NCBI GenBank assembly: GCA_900088475.1
Contig: FLMG01002813.1
Span: 1-22,355, forward strand
Length of the DNA stretch: 22,355 nt
Direction of reading: 5' to 3'
Origin: Hyphochytrium catenoides
Taxonomy: Eukaryota; Sar; Hyphochytriomycetes; Hyphochytriales; Hyphochytriaceae
The first letter of the stretch is position 1. The number at the start of each line of letters is the position of its first letter. Below are positions 8,405 through 18,191 of this stretch, one piece after another. Below the pieces are notes generated by a model, which searched no databases, was not told where the DNA came from, and worked only from the letters and a program-made list of their open reading frames with translations. Made by a program: the position numbers and the translations under genes.

Positions 8405-11400
8405 ATGTCGATCCCAAAGATTACCAAGGTGAACAGCTTTACCACGCGGGGTCTGGCAGTGCTCCTAGCTGTTCTTGGGCTGGGCATTAGCGTTCTCTCC
8501 TTCCTGTGCATCATCCAGCTCCCGTTTATGGTAAGCTGTGACCTTGGTAAACCGTGACAGCCAAAGAGATCTCATCCTAACACGTACATCTTTTTAGCAA
8601 TGGCTGGGTGTTTGGGGCTGCTGTCTGGGCCTGCTGTACCCGACATCTCTCTTTCTGGTAACTGCCTAAGTCTAGTCTCCATAGCTCCTGACCTTACCCG
8701 CTTCTTTCTTAAATCGTCTCGGATTACGTGCTTTGCTGCCTTGCACCTGACAGCTTTCTCTATATCATTCTCCACTCGAGCCTTGGTTCTCTACTTCGGC
8801 TGACCTTCGCGTGCACTGTGCTTTCCCACTCCACCTGTAGTCTTTTCAGAAGAAGACCCCGCCCTTGCTAGTCTATTTCTCCATCATCTTGCTCCTCGCG
8901 TTTGGCACTGCCCTACTAGGGGGCCTCTCCTTCATCTTCATGCTTCAGATCAAGAGTGATGTGGCAGCCGAGTGGAAGTTCATACAGAGCAAGTATGAGG
9001 GCAAGAGTATGGAAGAGGTTAGTCTCTTGAGGGATAGGAGCAATTAAGGGAGCGATGTGGTAAAGCGTGTATAAGTAGTAAGGGGATGCCCGGGACTAAT
9101 AATCTACGAAGTATAACCAGCATGGGAGAAAGTGGAGAGTGGATAGTCACCACGGTGGACGGACTTTGGTAGAGCGCTGTCCTGACTTGGCCTCACTCTT
9201 ATCACAGGTATCGCAGAGGTCTTGGTTGTACCTTCTCCTTATCGGTATTCTCAACTGTCTATGCGCTGTCATCAGCGCGGGAGTCGCCAAGTATCTAGCC
9301 AACGCTGTGGGGAAAAAGGTAAAGTGGCGAAAGCCCTCGCTTCTTAAGAATCTCTTCATCTTGCGTTATCTTGTCCTTTAGCCCTCTGTAAGTCACACTT
9401 CCTTGAGGGTCACGTCCAACCAGACATCGTGCCTCTTCTCGTCCCTTCCACAACTCAAACCACTTGCCCCATGTGTACGAGTAACGTCTCACATATCGTT
9501 ACCATGCAGCGAGCGTCCTCAACTATTTTGATGGTAAGTTCCTTAGGGAAGCGACGAATTCATTGTAATCTCACAATTTACTCTGGATATCAGATTTTCA
9601 ATGTCTCCGCCATCCCTGTCGGCATCCTCTTCCTGGGAGCTGGGCAGTTCATTCTTGGGACGGGAACCGTGGCTACCTCCCCCTTCACAGGTTAAATATC
9701 CTAAGAATTGCTCCTTTCAAATTCTCTCTTCTCCTTAGGGTTAGGGTTAGATGGTCAAGGTCTAACTCCTTTTTCTCTATCTGTTCTTTTCGCTTCTCTC
9801 TTGCCTTGGCTGTCTTGTGCGCCTAATATTCGTCGCTTCTTTCAAGTTAAGTATGTGTCTCTCTGGATCCGCTTGTGCCCAGCCTGCAGCCGACACGCAT
9901 CCTCAAATGCATATTAGATGCCTCTCTTCAGTCATCTCTTCCCAAGTCTCACCGCTTAACATTCTGTCCCCTTCTGACCTCCTAAATGTTGAACTAACTG
10001 ATGGCGCTGCACAGGCGCTGCGATCTTCGCTGCTGGCGTGTTCTTCATCATCATCAACTTCCTCGGGTGCTTCGGCACGACGACCTCCAGTCTAATCATT
10101 CTCTCCATATTCAACCTCTTGGCCTTTCTTCTCGGCTGTATGCTGCTTGGCCTGGGGCTTACATGCCTTATCATGGTTGGTTTACAGTTAACTTGGGCAG
10201 AATCAGCTCCTGACTATGTCTTGCTTCGCTTTTGCACATCCTGTTGGGGTTTCCCGCTATGTCATTTTTCCTCCTTTCTCGAGTTGAAGCGAAAGGGCAT
10301 TCGCGTCTTGGTTGTTGTTCGTCCCTCTCTACCCTTTATCCTATCAAACTGTTTTGCCTCAGGGCTACTGCCCACAATCCACTTGCTTATACAAAGATGC
10401 TGCAGGCTTCCCAGATTCAAGCAGAGGTTCTTCAGCGGTGGGATACCATCCGAACCCTCCTTCCTCCTACGTTTGAAGGCAAATACGACAGCCATCGCTT
10501 TGCTCAGTTTGTAGAGGTAACGCTCTTCCTTTCAGAGTTCTTGCTTCTATTGGTTATATTGTCGCTTCTGTTGATGTTGACTCGATATGTGTTGCCATCC
10601 TTAGCTACGTTGATCATTCTATCCTCCGCTACTCTTGTGGTCGGAGTTAGGAGAGCTTGGTGATAGCATTGATGTTACATTCTTGACTTCAGGTCAATTT
10701 CCTGGCTCTTTCCTACGTCATGGTCATAGCGGGAACCTACCTCTATATGCAGTGCTTTGCGGGGATATCCTTGAGGCACGATATCATCTCGGGACGAGAA
10801 CAGGAGGAGAGAGACAAGAAGCTGAAGAAAGTCCTTGCCAATGTTGAAGCTGGTAAGCACCAGCAGCATACGTGGGCTGGATTAGCGTAGAGGAATAAGT
10901 AGAATAGGGCTCGAACAAGGGCAATAACGAAGGACGCGGCAATGTGACCATAGATAATAATCAGGAAGAAGCAGTGTGAGGGATAAGAAGAAGAAGAAGC
11001 GCCAAGGAGTTCACACCTTGGCAGACGTCAGTGACTCATACTCATTCTCTTGTGCAGCCACGAGAATGCCAGGGGAGCCAGCTCCCATTGGAGAGCTAAA
11101 CAACCATCAGCGAGCAGTCCTTCTTAGAGCCGAGGTAAACATATTTGGTCTCTAGGCAGGGGAACGTCCTAGTCTGTCCCAAACTATTCCCTTGTCGCCG
11201 TTTGCCTCTCTGCTTTACCCTGTCCTACTTTATTAAGAAAAGTAGGAGCCGCACCATTCGCTTTTCCCTTCCCGTCTTCCCCCTCATCCCTCTCTTCTCT
11301 CCGATTCCCCTCTTCAACCAGTGGAATGAGAAGTGGATGAGAAAGTCCCGTTTTCAACGTCTAGCGATAAAGATTGGCTGCTGCTTGTGCTCCACAGTCA

Positions 11401-13976
11401 TCTTCGCCCTCCTCGCCATGGTCATTCTCACAATGCTTTTCACCACCTCTTGCGGTGCCATCAGCTCATATGACCACGTAAGCCCCTTCATCTCCCTTGT
11501 GTCAGTGCGCGTCTAGCTTCTGGACTGATCTCTGCCATCTTTGCTAAATCTCTTCTAGGCTTTCGTTCCTTCCCTTTCTTCTTATCCGGTGCTAATCTTC
11601 CTTCCGCGCTCGCTGGTGTCCCTCTACGAGCTTACCTCCCTCTCTGTCGCAAGCACTAATCTCATTCTACAGAGCACTTCATTCTCATTGAACCCTATTG
11701 CGGGACAGTATGACGTCCGACATGTCAAGGTGCAAAACTCCTATCCTTACGGGTTAGTCAAGTTTGGCGTGGGGTCTGACAATGTTGGCTCGGTGGTTGT
11801 GAGCCAGAAAGCACTGACGGTATGTAGGGGCTACAAACCTACACCTCTAGAGTCCCGCCTTGCCACCTCTATCGTCTTCTTATTCAAGTTTGCTTAGCAG
11901 TTAACATTTGCTTACTTACCTTTATCTCTATAATTGACAGTCAGTCGTGACGAGCGGGACCCCGAGCCTTGTTCGCGAGGCAGATAGCAGTGCCGGTATC
12001 TCCGTAGCACCGAAAAGATTTCTCAATCCATTTGGGATAGACGTGTCATGTCAGGTAAGGCACCGCACCCCTGCATAGAACAAAGAGTTAGTCGATGAAT
12101 CAAACGGGGAAAGGTGGGCGACGAGAAATTCACGGTCGTTATAGAGACAAAGCAGCGGGATCAAGCTGGAGGCCCACATAGCGAGAGATAGAGCCCTGAT
12201 AGACCTGTCTACCGTGCAGCAAGCTCTGGTTGATGTCAATCTGCCACTACCGCCAGAAAATGGCTTAGTAGCGGTCACTCGTCCTTTGGAGCAGTCAACA
12301 GATTCTTCCTCTCCTGAAGCGGGAAACGTCAACCAGACTGCGAGTGGCATCGCAAACAAAGGAAACAACTCCACGTTGTATATACCAAGCCTCGAGATAG
12401 ATACAGTCGATCTTATTGACATCAACATGCTCGACACCACAAACCAGTCGTCACTCATTGGGAGAGTTAAGGCTCAGTCCGTGCAAGGTACGGATCGTGG
12501 CTGAGGGTCAGAGATTCATAATAAACGATCCTGGAGGTGATCTAAAAGGGTCTATAGGGAAAAAGCATGACCGCACAGAGCTATCGTCCATAGAGGAGTA
12601 CTGGGTAAAGGGAAGTGGTTGATGCCCACAACTATGAATTTTCTAAATCTCACTTCTCGGTTTGGCTATGTTTTCTGTCCAGGCAACATACGCGTGTATG
12701 CCCTCTACGCCGGAAGTGGAGGGGTGGATCTAACCTCCGAGTCTGGTTCAATCTTTCTTACCGCTTCCCTTATCGACGGCACCGTTGACGGGGGAACAGG
12801 GAGTTTGATCGCTATGGACACCAAATACGGGCAAATAGTGGTAGTCAACAGCACCTTTCGAGACTCTGTGGTTAATATTTTGGGGGGAGTTGGCCAGATC
12901 ACTGTGACTTCAGTCTCTTGGTAAGAGTGACTTTTTAACATGAGATGATCTGCTTCTTCCTCCTGCCCGCGTATGGTCGTGACTTTTCCTCTTCTAGCTC
13001 ATCAAACACATTCTACGATCACCCTTTCCGCTGAACTTCTGAATGTTCTCAATGGTTATATTGGGCACTCACTCCTTCGTTCCTCATGTTTCTCTTCTTT
13101 GTTTCCTTTTCAGCATTGAGACTACTCGCGCGGGAGGCATAGAAATTATTTCTGGGAAAGGCACGGTCGTCCTCCAGGAAGTCGTGTGCAGTAACATCAA
13201 GGTGGCGACTACGGCTGGCGCCATACTGGGGTCCGCAATCTTCGGCTACTCGGTAATACCATCTAGATCCTTGATTTATTCCTGGGTGGAGGTTCTCATT
13301 CTTTATGCTTCTATTTAACTCTGCAACGTAGCCTAAGTCTGCGGATACGTATCAGCTAGTGCTTTCCTCTGGATCAGGGGATATCTCGTTGACAGGGCTG
13401 GACGTCAGTGGCTTCATTGAGATCCGGAGCGACTCTGGAGATATCAGCATCCACTTCCTGGTAGGCTGCGTAGATGGCGTACGGAATGGGTCTTGCTTGG
13501 CTCTGTGTGTCCTCTCTCTGTGTACCTTTGCTGCTGCTGGTCCTTATCCCCAAATATTTTCAGGAGCTTTTGCCCATCAATTAGCGCCACACATCTTCTT
13601 CACTAATGCTTTTCTACCATCATCTTTCTTCACAAGGACCTGTCTTTCAGCGGATATTTCACAGTATTGACTAGGAAAGGAACTGCGGTCGTCCGAGCGG
13701 GTCAAAGCTCTTATGACACAGTGAAGACGACAGAGGTAAACGGACAGAACTTTGTCACAGCTAGAACTCTCCTCTAACTTCTGCTCAAATCATCTCAAAC
13801 GTTTCGCCTGCCAGGTTGGTGCTGACGGCACCATCTACGGAGAAGTAAACTGTGGAGAGGATAATAGCTGTAATTATATTGGAGGCATTAGTATCTTCAG
13901 CGACGCAGGGGACGTCACACTCATATTTGGTTGTGACGCTGACTCCCTGGCTGGATGTCGAAGCCAGTCTTCGTAG
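8405..13976 (+). CDS. Tandem tetraspanin-like membrane protein with beta-repeat ectodomain
   Basis: Nineteen exons with consistent phases give 866 residues: 8405-8530, 8598-8657, 8850-9017, 9208-9318, 9510-9533, 9594-9690, 10015-10186, 10363-10516, 10693-10852, 11058-11134, 11322-11477, 11673-11819, 11941-12054, 12220-12487, 12683-12920, 13114-13252, 13332-13460, 13637-13735, 13815-13976. Exons 7/8 could instead join at 10175/10406, 18 residues shorter. Helices 1-4 (about 17-37, 44-62, 68-93, 124-146) and 5-8 (167-190, 197-216, 222-249, 305-329) form two four-helix units. LGCFG (212-216) before TM7 recalls the tetraspanin TM2-TM3 region, and each unit has its longest loop before its last helix. 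A ninth helix (400-425) places residues 426-866 outside if the N-terminus is cytosolic. NxS/T sites near 560, 572, 597 and 666 fit that. Residues 613-866 repeat a short strand pattern, I-x-x-x-S-G-x-I-x-L. No enzyme motif is seen. A role in surface adhesion or scaffolding is inference. Confidence 0.8.
9735..9750 (+). repeat. Short interstitial telomere-like repeat in intron 6
   Basis: TTAGGGTTAGGGTTAG is two and two-thirds copies of TTAGGG inside the longest intron (324 nt) of the tandem-tetraspanin gene. It matches the common eukaryotic telomere unit. It may be a chance run, a telomerase-filled break scar or an element bound by telomere-repeat proteins. Confidence 0.7.
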
Positions 13977-13978
13977 GC

Positions 13979-13984
13979 TTTATT
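13979..13984 (-). terminator. Candidate polyadenylation signal of the YGSN-domain gene
   Basis: AATAAA on the minus strand, about 130 bp after the minus-strand stop at 14113 and directly after the plus-strand stop at 13976. If used, the two convergent transcripts overlap at their 3' ends. Confidence 0.4.
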
Positions 13985-14076
13985 TCGCTTTCCTGTCAAG
14001 AATCTCAGTCAGTCCAGCAGACAGGACTCTAGACGTTCTATAATATTTACAGAGGAGTAGGTTTCCATCGTGTGTC

Positions 14077-14084
14077 TAATAAAA
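14077..14084 (+). terminator. Candidate polyadenylation signal of the tandem-tetraspanin gene
   Basis: An AATAAA hexamer lies in the A-rich stretch near 14077-14084, about 100 bp after the stop codon at 13976 and about 30 bp before the convergent gene's stop. The distance suits a 3' UTR end. I cannot tell whether this lineage uses AATAAA. Confidence 0.4.
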
Positions 14085-14112
14085 AATAGAGTGGACTGTT
14101 AAATAGGATTAT

Positions 14113-16721
14113 CTAAGGCGCTGGTTCTGAAGGTCCTGGAGCGGGAGGAAGTGAGTGTGCTGGGGCATTACTGCCTTCAGCGACATACGTCGGCGCTTCC
14201 ATTGGCTCTGAAAAGCAACAATCCTGTGTGCTGGTGCCACTGTCAGCAATGTGAGGAGGACCTGCTTGACTTTTGTCTTCTTTCGAAACCAAGATAGCGC
14301 CTGCAGGCTGAATAGCATTGCTAGCTGTGTTAACCGCGGCTGCGGACTCAGGGGCGGCTTCATCCTGGTTGGTTGCAGCCTGTAGAACTTGCATTCCTGG
14401 GTACCGGAAGGGCATTGTACGCCAGACGCCAGAGTCATCCCTGTTTTGGAGTCGCGCAGCTCTCCGCCTCCGTAAGTCTTTAGACTCAAGATGCTGGACG
14501 ACAAACTCTTCTAGATCCATCGTTTTCCCTCCTTCCCCTGACAAGTGTGCCACCTAAGATAGAAAGCGACTTATGAGGCCCACGATAGCAGCACTGGCCA
14601 TAAGGCAAATGGCTACCAATAATAGCATCTCTTCTTGAGTAAGAGCTCTGCTGCATCTATCACTGGCTTCGCATCCTGCTAAGGATAACAGTCTCTGCGG
14701 CTCCTCAGTTGGCGAACAATCGGGATCGACAAGTGCTCCGTTTCGACTAATGTAGCTATAAACCTAGGGAAAGACCATCATAAGTAAGCCTCGCAGCAAA
14801 TTATTGGTAAAATTGTAGAGATGAAGCTACCTCTCCGGGGCCTAGCAGCAGCCGTTCGTCATCGCCTCTCTCACTCACATCCGAGTCTGTGCCTTCAGTC
14901 CTTTCAGGCAAGAGGCATGGTAGCTTGTTTTCGGGACTGGGGACACACGCATGTCAAACTTCTTGCACAATCCAGGAAGAATTGTCTCCACTTACCTTGC
15001 TAATGAAAGCCTGACATCCTTAAGCTTGATAAAGTCATAGCTGCCTTCGGTGCTGTGCATGATCTCGAGCTGGTGTCTGTCCAGGTACGTAATGAAGACC
15101 TCTACAGCCGTGCCAGCCGAGTAAGCCAAGGTAGCAGGAACAGCTCCATAACCTGTGATACTAGCCGCGTAAACGCTGTCAAAGTCTTCAAGCCTTGCCT
15201 AGAAATTGAATCGAAAGTGATGTTCACAGCCTTCAATAAAGGGCACTTGTCGGGATATGGTAGAGGCAGCAAAGCCCTCACCTTTATCGTCGGAATCACA
15301 CTAACGCCTCTTGGGGAGCCCGCCTCCGCTGAAAGGCAGAATTTTCTCGTTAGTTGCTCTGGGGCAGCATTGGATCCGTAAGCTAGAACAGGCGCTCGCT
15401 TTTCGAAGTCTGGAATCTGGAGAGGGTCTATGCCGCAGACTTGAGACAGGAAATCTTTTATTGGGTAAGTTTGCCCTTCATGAACTACCTGTAAAGGGAG
15501 TCAAAGGATGGGGATGTAGAGGTTGAAGGACAGAAAGCTGGTCGTTACCACTTGAGTGAGTAGTAAAGAGGACATGGAGTTGATGAGGACGAACAGCGAA
15601 ATGAGACAGCATAACGCGCACGAGTAGATAGACCTTCGTAAGACCAGAGCTCATCGACGATGTCGACGAAGACGACCAAGGAGATTACTTACCGATGAGC
15701 TCATCAATGAGTCCCCCAGTGAGACCAGAGGATAAGCCTCACCATCGACAAAGAGGAAGGACCTCTGAGAGATACAGGTGGGCGTGTTAAGTCAGCCGAA
15801 CGCTCCAAAGCAAAGTCTGTATGAGTGAATGCACCTACAGCCGGTCTAAAGTAGGGATATGTCACGGCTCGCGTGTACAAATCTCGGCGCTTCTGCAGCT
15901 CGGGGGGTAAGGGTGCAAGCATTTCTGCCAGATTTGTAAACATCTTGGACAAGGACGATCTTTGCCTCAGTCCTGCACTATATTGAAATTACCATTAGTC
16001 TCCAGGAGAGATGGACAAAGCAGTCGGTATACATCTATGCACAGCTCTTACTTCTTGGGGTCCGAAACCCTGTCGATGGAGTCTGAGCTCGTGATTGCGG
16101 CTGATAGTGTCGAAAGGAACCCAGACCACCCCAGGTCTAAATTCTGCGAGTGAGTGGTGTCTTCCCCATCTTGCTTATGTTCCTCTTCAGTTGGTGCAAC
16201 GATCTGCCCGACGCTGGATTGCAGTAGGCCACTGACGAACATCCTCCTCTCTCCTATTTTGCGATGTCCACTGAAGTCCCACTCAAGGGGGCGGAAGATG
16301 TTTCCCACAGGGCTACACGCTGAGTTAAGCCTCCGGCTGATAATAGCTTTTCACTGCGTCAATATAGAACGTCGAATGTCAACTGAGAGCTTGTGTCAAT
16401 CACAGCGATCAGCAAAATATAGGTGCAGATCGAGGGGCGGATCGCTTTGTCTTCTTCGGATCTCCCTTTTTGTCTCTCTGGACTCTGCACTTATCAACCA
16501 CCTCCTCTTTTACTGTCTCTGATGCTTAACTGCGGCGGCTGCGGGCGGGCAGAGTGCAATGAAGGGAAGATGTACAATCTCATCCTGGATCCCATGCTAT
16601 TAGAAGGCGAGGAGAGAGGAAATAGCCCGCAACTCTTCGGGTTCCTCGATGAGTCAGCAGCTGAGTCAGCAGATGAAAGGCAAGCGGCACTGACCACGTC
16701 CATTACAACAACAACGAACAT
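14113..16721 (-). CDS. Gamma-glutamylcyclotransferase-like (YGSN) domain protein
   Basis: Nine minus-strand exons in coding order: 16721-16514, 16319-16052, 15977-15839, 15764-15693, 15488-15282, 15198-14996, 14936-14831, 14763-14617, 14553-14113. Phases agree throughout and give 596 residues. The first exon is the least certain. ATG 16242 is an alternative start giving 501 residues. APVLAYGSNAAPEQL, with YGSN at about 266-269, is the glycine-rich loop of the GGCT/AIG2-like fold. It is followed by the exon containing SITGYGAVPATLAYSAGT and LDRHQLEIMHSTEGSYDF. The latter holds conserved-looking acidic residues such as Glu349. An acidic low-complexity insert comes from exon 7. The fold resumes with SYISRNGAL, then an Arg-rich helix (SKDLRRRRAARL), and ends in about 100 residues rich in Ala, Pro and Ser. 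The known family acts on gamma-glutamyl peptides or related substrates, or has no known substrate. At 596 residues this is far longer than single-domain members. The hydrophobic start (MFVVVVMDVV) could be a targeting signal if the first exon is right. Confidence 0.78.
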
Positions 16722-17428
16722 CACGCTAAACTGATGTTCCTCTTGTAAACAAAATATCTGTTGCGTTGCTTGTACAGCAGCCCCATACTCTGGTAGTTCC
16801 TAGTGTCCAACAACAATCTGGCGATGTCATCATCATCAGTAGTAGTAGTAGATAGTAGCTCCTCTACCAAAGCTGCCCCACACTAAAGTATAACCTGAGG
16901 CGGCCGACGACGCTCCTCGGCATATACTCTTTGTACGCTGCGTGAAGCCATCACTAGTGGCACGTTTACCCTCCGCCGCATGAGGAACAGAGGCGGTCGA
17001 CGACTGCAGATCTCGATATAGCCAGTCATTCCATCAAAGGTCGCGTATTACCTCGTCTCCTTGATCGTGACAGCACCAGGGCGGGCCACCATCACGAAGA
17101 GCTCTATTGTTTCCCTCTACTACCACGCTGGACTGGTAAAGAATAGAAGAACGAGAGGTCCTTGATCTAAATTCTATATTATAGAGCAGCAACAGCAGGC
17201 AAAAACGACGTGGAAGGATGACGCGACAGTGAGGAAAGAATGATTGACATGTTACTACGGACTTGCTGCATATTGCTTGTTGGTTATTACCCTATATCAT
17301 AGAGCTAATGCTATTAGGCATAGGAATGCTGTCATCACCCATCATCCCAGCGTTGGCCAACGCGTCCTGATAATAGCATCTGTAGGGTATTTCGGCTAGT
17401 TATCGTTAGATGGCCGGAAGAGAGAAGA

Positions 17429-17587
17429 ATGGCGGACTACCTACTCGTACAAGGACGCTTGCAAGTGATGCTGGCTTCTTCATCCTTCTGTCTACCTTTA
17501 CTGCTCGTCGTAATGATGGTCCTAAGCAGCGATGAATGCGAAGCATTGATACAAGAGCAGCAGGAGATAGACACGATCTGGAGCTGA
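17429..17587 (+). CDS. Possible 52-residue single-pass membrane microprotein
   Basis: An ATG frame of 52 codons. A short polar N-terminus (MADYLLVQGRLQV) is followed by a hydrophobic run near residues 15-33 (LASSSFCLPLLLVVMMVLS) and an acidic, Gln/Glu-rich tail ending in DTIWS. The layout fits a signal peptide or a single membrane anchor. It could also be the first exon of a larger gene, since a GTAAGC lies 20 bp after the stop, or a chance frame. I do not recognise it. Confidence 0.25.
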   Translation: MADYLLVQGRLQVMLASSSFCLPLLLVVMMVLSSDECEALIQEQQEIDTIWS

Positions 17588-18123
17588 TTTTCCCCGCAAA
17601 ATATAGTAAGCTCTGGATCTAGGCTGGTACAGCCAGCAGAAAAAACTGCCAGCCTTTACTCTGGTCTTCGGAGGCAAGAGAGCTATGAGCAGTGATGAAA
17701 TAGGACAAGATGCCTCATCAACTCATCAGTACTTGTGTACAAGCTTGTCTCTTCAACAAGAGTGGACCCCCAAACACCAGGCACCACAGTATTATTATCA
17801 GAAGGGACAACAATCAACAGGGCCACCTTCTCCCCGCATGGTTTTCAGAGAGAGGGTCACCAAGCACTGGCCCATGGCATTGAAGAAGACAATGAACAGC
17901 CACCCAGTCTTCTCCCACCAGCACAAACTGGCAGTGCGCCAAGAAGAAAGCTACTTGCAAAGCCGGTAGCTGTCCTATTCTATTCTCACTGCTATTGTTG
18001 CGCCACAAGCAGCTCATTGTGGAGCCTCATCAGCACTCAACGGAGAGACAAAGAGCCAGCAGCCAGCAGCCAGCACACGTCAGACAAACTACCTGGTAAC
18101 AGCGGTGGTCGTTATCTTCGGTC

Positions 18124-18191
18124 GTCCCATTGGCCTGCGCTTTCTTCTGTCCCTGATGTCCCATTGCCCTGCGCTTTCTTTTGTCCCTGAT
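18124..18191 (+). repeat. 34-bp tandem duplication
   Basis: Two adjacent 34-bp copies (18124-18157 and 18158-18191) beginning GTCCCATTG and ending TGTCCCTGAT differ at two positions. It lies in the intergenic stretch upstream of the C2 gene. Recent slippage or local duplication is the simplest origin. Confidence 0.85.

Noticed and set aside
13651-13735. Alternative acceptor TTTCAG at 13650 for exon 18
   Set aside because: It breaks the phase-0 junction from exon 17 and gives an early stop. The acceptor ending at 13636 keeps the frame.
17350-17363. Perfect 14-bp palindrome GCGTTGGCCAACGC
   Set aside because: About one such palindrome is expected by chance in 22 kb, and nothing nearby suggests a binding site.
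17735-18190. 151-codon plus-strand frame, with a 94-codon frame overlapping it
   Set aside because: No motif, starts with GTG, two overlapping open frames, and a run of this length is expected about once or twice by chance in a window this size. It also runs into the 34-bp tandem duplication.
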